Assembly: GCA_950097015.1 (NCBI GenBank)
Contig: CATNEN010000038.1
Coordinates: 2,997,501-3,061,500 of the forward strand
DNA from: Macrostomum hystrix
Lineage: Eukaryota; Platyhelminthes; Macrostomidae
Direction of reading: 5' to 3'
Length of the DNA stretch: 64,000 bases
Positions 11,956 to 23,876 of the stretch are shown here, in pieces. Below the pieces are notes generated by a model. It did no database searches. It saw only the letters and a list, made by a program, of their open reading frames with translations, and had not been told where the DNA came from. The position numbers and the translations under genes were made by a program. How positions within the stretch are numbered: the stretch's first letter is position 1; every line of letters begins with the position of its first letter.

Positions 11956-13128
11956 TTAACTATTTACAACTTGGTCCAGCACGACGCTCTGAAAGTCATC
12001 CCTGATCCAGATGCCGTCCCAGGCAGTCAGCGTACTCATGTTCAGCTTCTCAAGGGGTCGCTGCGCAGAGAAGAGGCTATAGTTCCGCTCATGAAAAAAT
12101 TCTACGATTTTAAAAAAATTCGGCGAAGTGTGAGAAGTCAATGTCAGGTTGGAGCGCCAGAACTCCATCTGGACTGCCACGATCTTTCTCTCCTTGAACA
12201 GCCGCTCGCCAGTGGAGAAGAAGATGTGCTCGCTGGTCTCGATGTCGATCTTCATGACCACCAGGTCCGTGGTCACGCTGCTCAGAAGGTCATCGGCCCT
12301 GCCGGTCATCACGGGGATCGTGTCGGTCATGACATCCTTGTTGATCGTGGCACCGCCAACATTGCACCGTTCGGTATCAAAGTTGAGATACTTCAGAGAC
12401 ACGGAGTTGTGGAAGTACAACCACATCAGCTTCAGCTTGGGGTCGGAGCGCCAGTTCATGTCGTTGGCGGACATTCGGATCCTGATGAGGTTCCTGATGT
12501 TCGCGTCCACAGCCATCGTCGGTATGCCGGCATCCCTGGCCTGCAGTGTGTAGGCTCCGATGTTGCAGCCGACATCCATGAAGGTGACGGATCCTGTCGC
12601 GAACTTCTGAGCAATGGATAAAATCACTGTCACTTGTTCGGCCTCCCAGTTATGCATTGAAGACAAGATGAATCCGGACACAATGTCTTCAGGTGGGTAG
12701 GTGTAGATTGTGACGTTTCTACCCGTCAGCACGCTGGAAAGGTAGCCTTGGATGGCCGTTTTTTTCACCCTATTCAAGAGCTGAATTGGCAGTTTTTCTC
12801 TGATCTCGCATGGCGGAAACTTATTGTCAATCACCGCGTAGGCCGTCTGGTTCTGGCACAGACGCTGACGCAGTGTCGGGTGCAGGAAATCGATATCTCG
12901 GAGCTCCCAGTAGCCAGGGCATGCTTGTGGTGATGGCAACACGGAGCCTGGATGCTCTGAAAACAGCTTGTTGAGCTTTTCATCCTCGATTCTTTCAATG
13001 TTTGTACTAAATAAGGAAAACTGCGGCCATGCGTTCAACTGTCGGCTCCAGTACATGAGAATGATTAGCGTACAGCCAGCTAGAGCGATGAGGATGCTGT
13101 AGATTCGCACTTTCAGCTTGAATGCCAT
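11956..13128 (-). CDS. FkbM-family methyltransferase, paralogue 1
   Basis: Probable SAM-dependent methyltransferase of the FkbM type, anchored in a membrane as a type II protein; substrate unknown. Single exon of 390 residues. I chose the ATG at 13128 because it starts MAFKLKV and aligns with the paralogues; the frame is open 29 codons further up to another ATG (13215). A hydrophobic segment lies at about residues 9-27, followed by a variable stem and a conserved CPGYWELR block with further conserved cysteines. The SAM-binding motif DVGCNIG lies at 12576-12556, with VAVDANI after it, and the FkbM-type MKIDIETSEH near 12255-12225. Lumenal Golgi/ER location is inferred. It is the first of four same-strand copies. 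Confidence 0.85.
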   Translation of the reverse strand: MAFKLKVRIYSILIALAGCTLIILMYWSRQLNAWPQFSLFSTNIERIEDEKLNKLFSEHPGSVLPSPQACPGYWELRDIDFLHPTLRQRLCQNQTAYAVIDNKFPPCEIREKLPIQLLNRVKKTAIQGYLSSVLTGRNVTIYTYPPEDIVSGFILSSMHNWEAEQVTVILSIAQKFATGSVTFMDVGCNIGAYTLQARDAGIPTMAVDANIRNLIRIRMSANDMNWRSDPKLKLMWLYFHNSVSLKYLNFDTERCNVGGATINKDVMTDTIPVMTGRADDLLSSVTTDLVVMKIDIETSEHIFFSTGERLFKERKIVAVQMEFWRSNLTLTSHTSPNFFKIVEFFHERNYSLFSAQRPLEKLNMSTLTAWDGIWIRDDFQSVVLDQVVNS

Positions 13129-13633
13129 CTTTGTTAAGAAAAAGCTTTCTTGTTTTGGTTCTCTGAATGCAGACGCAGGTAATAAAATTAGCAGTTTCTT
13201 TAGTGAATTACTCACGCTTTTATTTACTACTAATGTTTTATAGCTTGAAGAGCAGTTCTTGGTTGGCCCATAGCTAAGGCTGACTGACCCTTCTGGGCTA
13301 GCGCCCCGTGCACACCTCTGGACTGATGGCGAACCTAATCATCGCACCTATCTTCTAAGACCTCTCTCATGATAAGAGCTTTGAAAATCTCGAGACCCAC
13401 CGTATCTAAGAAGAGAGGCAAACACCTGCCAGATTACCTTTCTCTCTTTTTTCGTCTCGATAGAAAGCAGCTATTGCTAGAAACGAACAATTCCTAAGCT
13501 CCAGTTTCATGCGCGCCTTCAATGCACAGCCCTTGCCTGATCATTTCTTCGAGAGAGACGGGGTTGCTGGGTAAACAAACTTCTCAAATAAAACGGAAAG
13601 CTAATCATAACAATACTAATATTTGAAGGAGGG

Positions 13634-13972
13634 CTGCGGCAATGGCACATCATTTGGTGACACTAGACCCGCAGCCAGCAACGAGGCAATTCTGCCCATG
13701 CCACTGACTCCTGAGGACATACTCACACAGATACCGTACGCAGGCATACACTTACACAGGTGTGTACATCTGCCCTGACTTTCTCATCGTCAGGCAGTGT
13801 ACACTTTCACTGTGCCTTGGAGCTTGGCCCCAAAGGGCGTAAATTGCACGACAAGCCCCCAAGCCTTCTCTCCGCGGCTGCGCAACAAATGAATATGCCC
13901 TCGCTTCGCGGAATTGAGCTCAGGGACCTTGGTGCGAGGGGCAAACGCGATTGCTACTCTGCCACCCGACTA
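13634..13972 (-). repeat. SINE family A, copy 4
   Basis: Reverse-strand copy carrying GTGTGTACATCTGCCCTGAC, GGGCGTAAATTGCACGACAA and TTGAGCTCAGGGACCTTGG, all shared with the copies in the phosphodiesterase introns. It lies upstream of paralogue 1. Confidence 0.8.
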
Positions 13973-14479
13973 CTAAACGGAAAGCTAGGGACTGCTTTTA
14001 CCGAGCCATCGTGGACCATAGTAGACATAGCCAGGACTGCTAAACAACACTACACAACAGTGTTGTTGTCATTATGGCATAGATAAATAGGCATAAACTT
14101 ATGTGCCTTGTTTTAGCCCAGAATTGTCTACTTGACGCCGTAGAGCAGCGCTCTCATTTCACACTGAGATACAGCGTCAGGACTAGCTTAAACTGTGAAC
14201 GAGAATAGGCCGTTTTCACAGCATGTTTGCGAGGCCATGTAGCTCCAGTTTATGAGAGTTGAATTGCTATGCTCCTTATGCAGTGCATGGAAATCTGGAT
14301 TTGTAAACACACTAAAACTTGCGCATTCAAAACTTCTGTCCTTTGAATTTCATTGCACTGACCATCCAAAGCTTCCAATTGACAAATTTTCATATTCGCA
14401 CTGAAGAAAGGCGAACATTTGTTCATGTTTTACTATTAGTAAGGTGAATGTCGGAGGTGAGAGGTAAAGAGTTTAAAGC

Positions 14480-16060
14480 GTTAGTCTCTCACACCAAGGG
14501 TTTCTTGCAAAGCTAGCGCTAGACCTCAGCTGTGACGTCATCGCACTTCAGGAGGTGTCTATCAGAGCCTTGGACAACTTGGTATCCGGTTGGACACACC
14601 TCGGTGGATCAACGAGGCCGTGGAGGAATCGGAGCGCTGATTGGCCCGAGACTGCAGTAGAGCTATCACTGCTCTTCCTTGTCACCCGGATGCTTCGGGT
14701 AAGTGTCCGGCTTTGCGGCCGAAATGCTCGCCTGTTCTGTGTTTTCGCGCCCCTGCCAACCCGCCCGGATGACACAGTTCTTGTCTTCGGTTCCGCGTAT
14801 CTCCGAGCGGTCGCTGTTTGTCACGCCCAACGAGAACGGCAGCACTCAATCGCTGGAGGACTCCCTGGAATGGCAGGATATGGACATCACACGCTTCCGC
14901 TCCCAGCAGGCTCGCGACTTTTGTAGGCTGCAAGAGGAGGCAGTGGAATGCGCGTTGCTGGTTTGCTACGCGAAGGCTGGCACAGTTCGACCACGTGTCG
15001 TGCGCTTCCGGCAGCGCCGCCGCGCTGTCAACTGCCTCACTATCACGCCGCTGGCTCTGCGGTCCGATCATCGGCTCCTCGTCTGCCACCCCGATCCCCT
15101 CTACCGCCCGCCGAAGCGGCTACCGCGGCGCTACTACCGCGCTCTCAAAGACGCTGGAACACACCACCCCATTGTTAGCGCTTTCAAGCGTCGAGGCGCG
15201 AGTACGCGGATGTGTGGGCTGACTGTCTATTTGCAGCAGACTGCTGTCGATGCGGTCATCCAAGCTGTCTCTGCCGCTGTGCCAGACGCCAGAGGGCGTA
15301 GTCTTAATGGCCTGGTCTGCCATTAATTGTCTGACGAGGCGGAAGCGTCGCATCCAGCTAAACCTGGCAGGTGACACTCCGGATGAGCGCAGGAACGAGC
15401 TGCGCGAGTTCTTCACCGACATTGTGAAAGCGCCATCTCCCCCGCTGCCCAGTATCCTGACGCTGCCGACAGTGTTGCCGTCGGAGGAGAGCTTCTGTGT
15501 AGCGCCAGGCATCATGGCCGATGTTTGCCCAGAAGACACGAGGCGGCAAAGCGCTTGGTCCGGACGAGGTGCCCATCGAGGCGCTGTGCATCCACTGTGT
15601 GGCCAGTCAGATCAACCGCGTGCTTTTCGATAAGACGGAGTGGTTGGCGTGGCGCACATCACCGCTATTCCTGCGAAGCCGGTCACCACACTGTTAGAGG
15701 AGCACAGAATCTGCCAGCGATCCTGCGCCACGACTCCTTCGAGACATCCTCCGGGATGCTTCAGGGAGGACACGCTAGCGCCGTTCCTATTCGTCTTGGT
15801 GCTTGACTGGTTGCATCGAAGTACTCTGTCTACAGACGACGAAGATTATTTCCTACTGCGCCGACGTCAACCGGAAAGGTGGCACGCCGTGGGCTCGCTT
15901 GCTTTCGTTCTGTGAGGGCGGTCCTGCAGTCCAAGGCCCTACCTGTTCGCCAGAGAGTGATGCTGTTCCAGGCGGTTGTCGAGACCGTCCTGCTGTCCAA
16001 AGCCGAGACCTGGACACTATCAGACTCGCTCGAACAGCAAGTAAACGTGGCGCACGCATA
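14480..16060 (+). mobile_element. Decayed non-LTR retrotransposon (endonuclease-reverse transcriptase)
   Basis: Remnant in several frames. An AP-endonuclease-like part at about 14540-15110 includes a SDHRLLV-type motif near 15066. The reverse transcriptase core near 15740-15815 reads SSGMLQG, then after a frameshift DTLAPFLFVLVLDW. The thumb-like region near 15880-16060 reads KAETWTL. No YADD-type catalytic box is visible between the core and the thumb, and there are several frameshifts, so it is dead. The wording of the QGDTLAP block suggests an RTE-like or related clade, which I cannot settle without a tree. Confidence 0.75.
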
Positions 16061-16450
16061 GATGGTTGTTCACTGTGCCAATAGATGATTTTGTAATGTG
16101 CCAATAGATGATCGTGTAATGTGCCAATAGATGATTGTGTAATGTGTCAATAGATAGTTGTGTACTGCGCGAATAGATGATTGTGTAATGTGCCACCAAT
16201 TGATGATCGTGTAATGTGCCAATAGATGATTGTGTAATGTGCCAATAGATGATTGTGTAATGTGCCAATAGATGATCGTGTAATGTGCCAATAGATGATT
16301 GTGTAATGTGCCAATAGATGATCGTGTAATGTGCCAATAGATGATTGTGTAATGTGCCAATAGATGATCGTGTAATGTGCCAATAGATGATTGTGTAATG
16401 TGCGTGATGATTGTGTAATGTGCCAATTGATGATTGTGTACTGTGCCTAT
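16061..16450. repeat. 23-bp minisatellite at the 3' end of the LINE remnant
   Basis: About 16 units of GTGCCAATAGATGATTGTGT plus AAT, with a 23-bp period and a GATCGTG variant alternating with GATTGTG. The array begins directly where the reverse-transcriptase open frame ends. Confidence 0.95.
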
Positions 16451-17136
16451 AGATAATTTTATGCTAATCGATGTTTGTTACGCGGCTACAGTTTATTTAT
16501 TTATTTTGAGTGATTACGGCCAAATAATACTACTTACTAAATAATAATACTCGTATGTAAATATATATTTAACTATCTGCGATTTGAATGTTAAATTGTG
16601 CACATATTCACAGAAGAGAAAGCTACGAAAGCTCGTAGATATTTAAACTTTTTCTTCAACGCAAAATTCTAGGCAAACATTTAATTTCGAAGTACACTTC
16701 AAGCGCAGTAATAAGTTTCTATTTCACGGCCGCTAACGCCTAGCGACGTATTCTAGCAGAATTCTGCAGATATATTAATTTGACACTACCGAGATACTGA
16801 CAGTTAAAAAATGTGCTCAACATTTTCTCTTGAAAACACTGCACTTAACTTCGTGCAAAACGATAAACATAAATTTACACTGGAATGAACACCAGACTAT
16901 TTGGTCAGAGGAACTCAAAGTTACACAGGAGCTGATAATTGTTAATCGTTTTAAATAAAACTAGGCTACGCACGCATTGGACCAACAGATAAAAACAGAT
17001 AGAAAAATAAAAATGTCCACTATAAAAAAAGGAATTAAAAAAATAGGATCAAATAAACAAACTAAGGTTTTGCACGGTTCTAGCGCGGACAGATAATGAA
17101 GGCATTATTTCATCAGAGTTCAGAAATCACCATTCT
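16451..17136. other. AT-rich intergenic, no gene seen
   Basis: AT-rich sequence downstream of methyltransferase paralogue 2. It probably holds the 3' untranslated sequence of that copy. No ORF over 60 codons. Confidence 0.5.
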
Positions 17137-18376
17137 TCAGGGCCTGCCACGCACAGTTTCAAGGAAGTCATTCCTGATCCAGATACCGTCCCAGTCAGTG
17201 AAGGTCCTCAGGTTGAGCGGAACGTTCAGGTTACCCAATGAAAACAGACTGTAATTGCGCTCTGTGAAAAAGCTGACTATTTTGTCAAAGTTCGGCGAAG
17301 TGTGAGCGGGAGCGGAACCCACCGTCTTCCAGAACTCCATCTGCACGGCCACGATCTTCTTCTCCTTGAACAGTCGCTGAGCGGTTGAAAAGAAAATGTG
17401 CTCGCTGGTCTCGATGTCGATCTTCATGACCACCAGGTTGGTCTTGACACTTGTCAGCAGATCGTCGCCCTTGCCGGTCATCACGGAGATCGTGTCTGTC
17501 ATGACGTCGCTGTTGGAATGAGCGCCGCCAACGTTGCACCAGCCAGCACCGAAGTTGAGAAACTGCAGGGACACGGAGCTGTGGAAGTACATCCACATCA
17601 GCTTCAGCTTGGGGTCGGACAACCAGTTCATGTCGTTGGCGGACATTCGGATCCTGATGAGGTTCCTGATGTTCGCGTCCACAGCCACCGTGGGGATGTC
17701 GGCCTCTCTGGCCTGCAGGCTGTAAACGCCGATGTTGCAGCCGATGTCCATGAAGGTGACGGATCCGGCGGGGAACTTCCTTGCGATCGACAGCGTCACT
17801 GCCACTTGGCCGGCTTCCCAATTGTGCGAGGATATCACACTGTTTGACACAATGTCCCCTACTGGGTAGGTGTAGATGATCACATTTTTCAGTGCGCTTC
17901 ACTGCGCTTCTGATGAAAGTTCTTACAGCCGTCTTGTTGAGCCTCTTCAGCAGCTGGATCGGCAGGTTTCCGCTGATCTCGCAGGGTGGAAACATATTAT
18001 TGACCATTGTGTAGGCGACCTGGTCTTGACACAGTCGCTCAGTCAGTGCCGGGTGCTGAAAGTTGATGCCCCTGAGCTCCCAGTAGCCCGGGCAGGCCTG
18101 GGCCGCGGCCGGAGGCGAGCCTTTTTTCTCCTCAAACAGTTTGTCTAACTCCGAAACTACCTTGACTTCTTCTACGTTGACTACCATGCTGGCCTTCGTA
18201 GGTTGAACCTTTTCTACCTCCGGTGGAGGTTTAGGCTGGTTGGGTTGGGCTTTTTCGGCCAGTTTAATTGGTAGCTGCAGGGACAACTGGTTCTTATAAA
18301 CCAGTAGCATAACAGCGGCGGCGGTCACCACACTAATCAAGGCGAAAAGCTGAGTCTGCTTGGAAGTAATCGCCAT
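17137..18376 (-). pseudogene. FkbM-family methyltransferase, paralogue 2, frameshifted
   Basis: Starts at the ATG at 18376 (MAITSKQ) with a hydrophobic segment at about residues 10-27, a proline/lysine stem and the CPGYWELR block. After FIRSAV the frame is lost. The downstream part (FMDIGCNIG motif, MKIDIETSEH) is open in a different frame ending at 17137. At the break two near-identical 10-mers stand in tandem on the plus strand at 17891-17910 (AGTGCGCTTC, ACTGCGCTTC); relative to paralogue 4 this segment has 4 extra bases. Either a young pseudogene or a sequence error: the rest of the reading frame is intact and conserved, which argues for recent damage. Confidence 0.8.
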
Positions 18377-21095
18377 GTTAGTATGTCTGCAGCTCGCTTA
18401 TTTTAGTACAATGATCAAGCGTCTCTTATTGAAGCTGATGGTTCCCAAAAGTTTTATTTGACAGTTTAAATAGCTTTCGCTTCTTGCGTGGGGCTGGGCA
18501 GTGCTTTTTCAACCACTGCTCAAGGGTAGAGAGATGGAGCGGCTGTGGCATCCGTAGATTGGCTGTGCTCAGGGAAGATGTCGCCACAATAATGTACGCT
18601 CTCTGCGCACTCTCCATGGAGGTTGTCACTCCTCCCTGTGTGGCCCCCCATTCTCTCTCTGTCCTTCTCATGACTTTCCCGCACACTCAGGACTGGCAAC
18701 CAGTGGGTCTTCTCAGCTGCTATGCCCTCTGGGGTGGTCGTTTGGGAAAGGCTCAGCTATCGTCACCTCCTCTATTCTAGATTCTCGGTATGTATTCTAG
18801 GCATGTACACTGGGCCAAGCCATCCTGAGCTGTGCTCTAGTATGCATCTTTCTACGTTACATTGCAACGCTGCACAAGCTGTGTATATTTCAGACCTATT
18901 CTCTTTTGAATTGAATGAGTGTGATTGCTGTGCGATTGTGCGAACCTTGGGGGCTTACTAAGAGAGGCAGAACTAGGCATTTGCCTGGCACTAAAACACA
19001 ACAATTTTTAAGTATTTTCTAAAACCTTTTTTCAACCATTAGGTGAAGGAGGTAACATGAGTCTCACTCATATGAAAATAGAATTTGCCAAAAGTGCAGA
19101 ACTTTTTACGGTTATTTTTTTCTTTCTGTTGTAGGGCTCTTCTAATTATCTTACAGCTGCCACCACGTTGTCGTAGGGCTCCTTCCTCTTTGGGTTTATA
19201 TACCACCGATACTCCTTTATTAAATATTAACAATTGCTTATTTCATACCTTGACTTAATCCTTGAAATAACTCTTAGTTTCCTTTGTCTATGACTTAGTT
19301 ATTCTTCATAGGCTATGTATCCTCTTATTTCAGATGCATAAATTGCTTCAATTGGCCAGATAGGCTGCTTTCCTTCCCAAAATTTGGTAGCGTTCTCACG
19401 AGTGTCCGAGCGGCAAGACACTTCTTCCTCTCCTTACTTACTCACAACTGTCTGGCTCTCTGGTTTGTTCCCAGTCTTTCAAGGCTTCCAATGGACTGAA
19501 GTTGCCCAACTTTGCACACAGTGCTTTTCCACCAATCGGGATTTACCCTTCTTTTCTTTAGTTTTTACACTCCACTGCTTTTTATGACTATTCCCTTCTT
19601 TATTCTTTCGAATATTCCTGGCTTGTGTATTAACACGGACATGCTTTTCTCCTCTCTGAAAAAATTGAAAAGCACTTTGAGATTTATTCTCCTTTATTGC
19701 ACTCCGAACTGGGCACGGGGCACCGGTTGGTTTTTCTAGGGCTAAATTGCGGCTATTTTTATACAAAAATTGGGGGTGGATGACACAGTGTATTAAAACA
19801 AAGAATAAAATCGGGAAAAAGCATTTGGCGGGGATTCAAGTTATAAATCTACGGTAAATTTGGGCCTGCCTCATTTCCTTTTATCCTCGTTACTCTCATT
19901 TTTTAGTCCAATCATTATAAGCTCTGAAAGAATATTTTAAGAAAAAATCGGCACCCCTTTTATTGCGTTCGCAGTTGATTAAAGAAAATAATTCATTTTA
20001 TTTATCTGGGGCTAAAATGCCTATATATAAGCCTCAGAAAATGGAATTGTTTTACTATAAAATTACCATAATAGTGTTACTAGTGTTACTAGTGTTAATT
20101 TATGGTCGAGTATTTGATTTAAAAAATGTTTAAAGACCCTAAGACTAGGCTCAGGTCTTTCTGAGTGGATAAGAAATGTGATTTTTACACGTATTTTTAG
20201 TAGTTATTAGCAGGCAGGTTGGCTCAGGCAAGCATCCTGCTTTGCCAATGTTATTTTATGTATGTTTGTATGAATTAAGAAAATTTAAGTATCCAATTTA
20301 TAGTATAAATTATTAGGGCAGTTTTAAATTGGTACGTAAGCGAAAAAACGAAAGCCAGAACGAGCATTTAATCATTACGAATAATTTGATATTTTTACGA
20401 GTATTAAAAAAGGCAAAACGTAATAGTTCACCGCACGCACGAACATAGGGAATGAGGGAAAAGCTAGAGGGGTAAAATTAAGTCTAAGCAATCCAAATAA
20501 TGATTATCAAGCAATTAAAATATATTTATTTGACTTCTTATCACGAGGTGGTCAAGTAAAAAAGTACGAGTTAAATAATCTTGTAGGTCAAAAAAATGAG
20601 TAAGTTAAAATTTAATTTATGTAGTGGGCCAACTTTAAATTCGTATTAATAGTTTAATTTACGAAATGCTTTATGATAGAAGTGGTTTTACTATGCAAAA
20701 TATCCTCAATATAATTTGTTTTAAAATTCAAAATTATTTCAAAATAGTTTCTAAATCATTTCTAAATCATTTCTAAATAATTTCTAAATGTCAAAATTGA
20801 CGAAATGTCTAATTGAAAAAACTTGCTAATATAGTATGAATACTGATACAAGCCATTTAGCGAACTAAGAATACAAGCAAATTAAGAGCTTGAGAAGGAG
20901 TTGTTTATTTTATAAGGGAGAAATATTTCGTTTGAGAAGTTTCATTCAGTCAAATAGAGACTGAATTGTCGTGACCATCTGAGTCATTGGAACACCTTAT
21001 TGGACTGAGTGCCAATAAGTGTGAACAGTGCCTGAAACCGCTTGTGCCGAGTGAACTTTGCCGCGAACTCCATAAACCACAAAGTATCACAAATA
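18377..21095. other. Long intergenic, no gene supported
   Basis: The upstream 300 bases should hold the promoter of paralogue 2. From about 19750 to 20940 the DNA is strongly AT-rich, with the repeated phrase TTTCTAAATCATTTCTAAAT near 20750. Small ORFs here have no recognisable domain. Confidence 0.45.
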
Positions 21096-21719
21096 TCATT
21101 TTGGTTTTACGAAATGGGCTACTGCGAAGCCCATAAGCCACAGAAAGAATTTATGAAATAACCGGCCGGTGCCGCGAAATAGTTTATGCAATAAACACCC
21201 TGATCGGGAGAATAGCACAAGGGAAGCCGGATAATATTTGGCTCCTTGCTTGGTCTCCAGCGTGAAGTAGAAAAATCTCAAATACTCGTTCAGCATTGTC
21301 GACTCCATGGTAACCAGATCGGCCGTGCTGGTCTTGTTTCGAACAAACCCCGCAAAGCGGCCTCCATGCTCGTACATCTGCTCTCGACTTGTACGGGGCA
21401 AAGCCTGCAGCACAGCCGTATCCATTGCGGATACGTCAGCCGAAGTAATGTCTTTAGACGTTACACTCACATCGGCCGAATTGCATGGTTTGTTCCGCAT
21501 GAGATCCTCGGGGCAAGCCTCTTCTTCGCTTGGCAGTGGTGGCAGAGCATCATCGTTACCGCATTCAATGAATCGTATGAACTCCATCAACTCTTCGTCA
21601 TTCGCCTCGTCACGTCCACCCGTACTCAAGTCGCTGAGAAAGTTGACCTCATTTCCATTCAAGCCGTCAATGCATTCAATCGGCAAATTCCACCAATTTA
21701 TCATTCGTATGAGTGGCAT
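21096..21719 (-). CDS. Crypton-like / DUF3504-like N-terminal domain ORF
   Basis: An ATG-started ORF of 207 codons. The first half is acidic and low in structure. The second half carries LNEYLRFFYFTLETKQGAKY followed by YPASLVLFSRSG. This matches the pattern at the start of DUF3504 proteins of the KCTD1/ZMYM/QRICH1 type (an LnxxLxxFYxxxrTkdGxxY block followed by an xxSLxxxRxG block), which derive from Crypton tyrosine recombinases. The recombinase core that should follow is absent; the ORF ends in a Phe-rich tail. It could be a truncated transposon copy, an exon of a larger gene or a domesticated fragment. It sits on the methyltransferase strand between paralogues 2 and 3. Confidence 0.55.
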   Translation of the reverse strand: MPLIRMINWWNLPIECIDGLNGNEVNFLSDLSTGGRDEANDEELMEFIRFIECGNDDALPPLPSEEEACPEDLMRNKPCNSADVSVTSKDITSADVSAMDTAVLQALPRTSREQMYEHGGRFAGFVRNKTSTADLVTMESTMLNEYLRFFYFTLETKQGAKYYPASLVLFSRSGCLLHKLFRGTGRLFHKFFLWLMGFAVAHFVKPK

Positions 21720-22658
21720 GAATAGATGTTAAAACAGGAACATGTATCCTCTGCTGCGGAGTTCCAGCTTATAAGGCCACTTGTAACTTCATTTAACATG
21801 TTTCGTCTATGGTAATTTCAGACTGCTCCGCTTAACTTTCGTTCCACTTTACTCCACAAATTTTTCGCTCCAAACGTTTAGTCTATGGCCATGATTTAGC
21901 TTGCGCCATGTGGAAAATGCCTATAACACAAATCCCTAGAATCACAAAGTGAACAATTCCCGTCTGGAAAGTTGTGTCCTAGCCGTTTTGAATTGGCTTT
22001 TGGACGAAAATAGACACAATTCCACTATCGAGAGGTCACGCTTCACACACAACTGCCTTAGCGTCGAGGCCGGTAGGCATGTAATCATACATTTTATTGT
22101 ATTGCATTTAGTTTTGTTGCTAATAGTTAAATTTACCGATAAAAAACAACACCAACGAAAATTGGTCAAATTTCAAAACACTTCTAGAAATTTATTCTCG
22201 CAACATTTTCTCGGACTGAGGAAAAAATACTAAGAAAATGAATCGATCATCTAATGAAGTGAGGCTATAGTGAGCAATGATAGGTCGATCATTGCTTGTG
22301 TACCAACGGCTGGTGTAACTACAACCAGATTTTGTTACACAGAAGGCATAACAAACAAAGCAATAGCAATTGCTAAAGCAATAGCAGGAGTATTTTAAAA
22401 AATGCTCAAAAGAGGCTGTTTAAATATTCACGACTAAAATATTCTTCATGGGCAGAATTGCATTCCTTAACGACATGCACCCTTCATCTAAATGAAAAGC
22501 GCAGTCATGAGCTAGATTCGAAATATTTTTTTTCTGCGTTTTCTAACAAAAATATATGAAAAAAGTCAAATGGATTAATAAAATTGTAAAGGACTTTTTC
22601 ACACCAGATTTCAATATCTGAAAAGATATAAAAAACAATGAATGGTCAATCCTCAGTT
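21720..22658. other. Intergenic, no gene supported
   Basis: AT-rich sequence downstream of paralogue 3. The 3' untranslated region of that gene is probably here. No recognisable ORF. Confidence 0.45.
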
Positions 22659-23876
22659 TCAATAACCGCGCACTTCTTTGAGAAAGTCGTTCCTGACCCA
22701 GATGCCGTCCCACTCTCGCACGTCCTTCGTCAGGTCCACCGGTTGGTGCAGGCTGGTGAGGGGGTACAGGGTGTAGCTGCGCTTGGTGAAAAAGTCGACA
22801 ATCTTGGCGAAGGAGGGCGACATGGAGGCGGGCATTGCGGCGTCGGGGCGGAAGAACTCCATCTGGACCGACACGATCTTTCTCTCACTGAACAGCCGCT
22901 CGCCAGTGGAGAAGAAGATGTGCTCGCTGGTCTCGATGTCGATCTTCATGACCACCAGGTCCGTGGTTACGCTGCTCAGAAGGTCATCGGCCCTGCCGGT
23001 CATCACGGGGATCGTGTCGGTCATGACATCCTTGTTGATCGTGGCTCCGCCAACATTGCACGTAGAAGTGCCGAAGTTGAGGTACTGCAGGGACACGGAG
23101 CTGTGGAAGTACATCCACATCAGCTTCAGCTTGGGGTCGGAGTGCCAGTTCATATCGTTGGCTGACATTCGAATTCTGGCTAGGTTCCTGATGTTTGCGT
23201 CCACAGCCACCGTCGGTATACCGGCATCCCTGGCCTGCAGTGTGTAGGATCCGATGTTGCAGCCGATGTCCATGAAGGTGACGGAGTCGGTGCGAAACTT
23301 CTTGACAATCGACAGGGTGAAGGTGACCTGCTCTCTCTCCCAATTGTGAGATGAAATAAGACCGTCGGACACAATGTCTCCAACGGGATAGGTGTAGATC
23401 GTGACTAGTCTGGCGGTCATTGCACTGATAATGTATGTTTTCACAGCCGTCCTGTTGACGCTGCTCAGCAGCTGGGCCGGCAAATGCTCGCTGATCTCAC
23501 ATGGAGGATATCTATTGTTAAGCTTCTCGTAGGCCACCTGGTTCTTACACAGTCGCTGAGCCAACTCTCGGTGCTGAAAGTTGACTCCTCTGAGCTCCCA
23601 GTAGCCCGGGCAGGCAGACGAGGAATTTGAGTCATTATTATGCTGCGCGAACAACTTGTTGAGCTCATCCTCCGAATCTTGCGGCTGGACCCTGGGCCGG
23701 CCATTGTTAGTGCTTTGGGCTGGTCTGGGCTTACTATCGGCATCGGATTTCACGATCAGCCGAGCCAGCTTGTGTGAAGGCTGTTGATTGCTGTAAATAT
23801 ATAATAGCAGGCCCGTCCCAATGGCTACTGTAGCGATCATGGCATACAGCATTGTCTGCTTCGTGTGAAGCGTCAT
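22659..23876 (-). CDS. FkbM-family methyltransferase, paralogue 3
   Basis: Single-exon gene of 405 residues, started at the ATG at 23876 (MTLHTKQ) to match the other copies; the frame is open 21 codons further to an ATG at 23939. Hydrophobic segment about residues 9-26, then a charged stem, the CPGYWELR block, FMDIGCNIG (SAM motif) and MKIDIETSEH. Type II membrane topology is inferred. The block from GGATINKD to FFSTGERLF is identical in protein to paralogue 1, whereas the stem and the C-terminal fifth differ strongly. Intact. Confidence 0.85.
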   Translation of the reverse strand: MTLHTKQTMLYAMIATVAIGTGLLLYIYSNQQPSHKLARLIVKSDADSKPRPAQSTNNGRPRVQPQDSEDELNKLFAQHNNDSNSSSACPGYWELRGVNFQHRELAQRLCKNQVAYEKLNNRYPPCEISEHLPAQLLSSVNRTAVKTYIISAMTARLVTIYTYPVGDIVSDGLISSHNWEREQVTFTLSIVKKFRTDSVTFMDIGCNIGSYTLQARDAGIPTVAVDANIRNLARIRMSANDMNWHSDPKLKLMWMYFHSSVSLQYLNFGTSTCNVGGATINKDVMTDTIPVMTGRADDLLSSVTTDLVVMKIDIETSEHIFFSTGERLFSERKIVSVQMEFFRPDAAMPASMSPSFAKIVDFFTKRSYTLYPLTSLHQPVDLTKDVREWDGIWVRNDFLKEVRGY

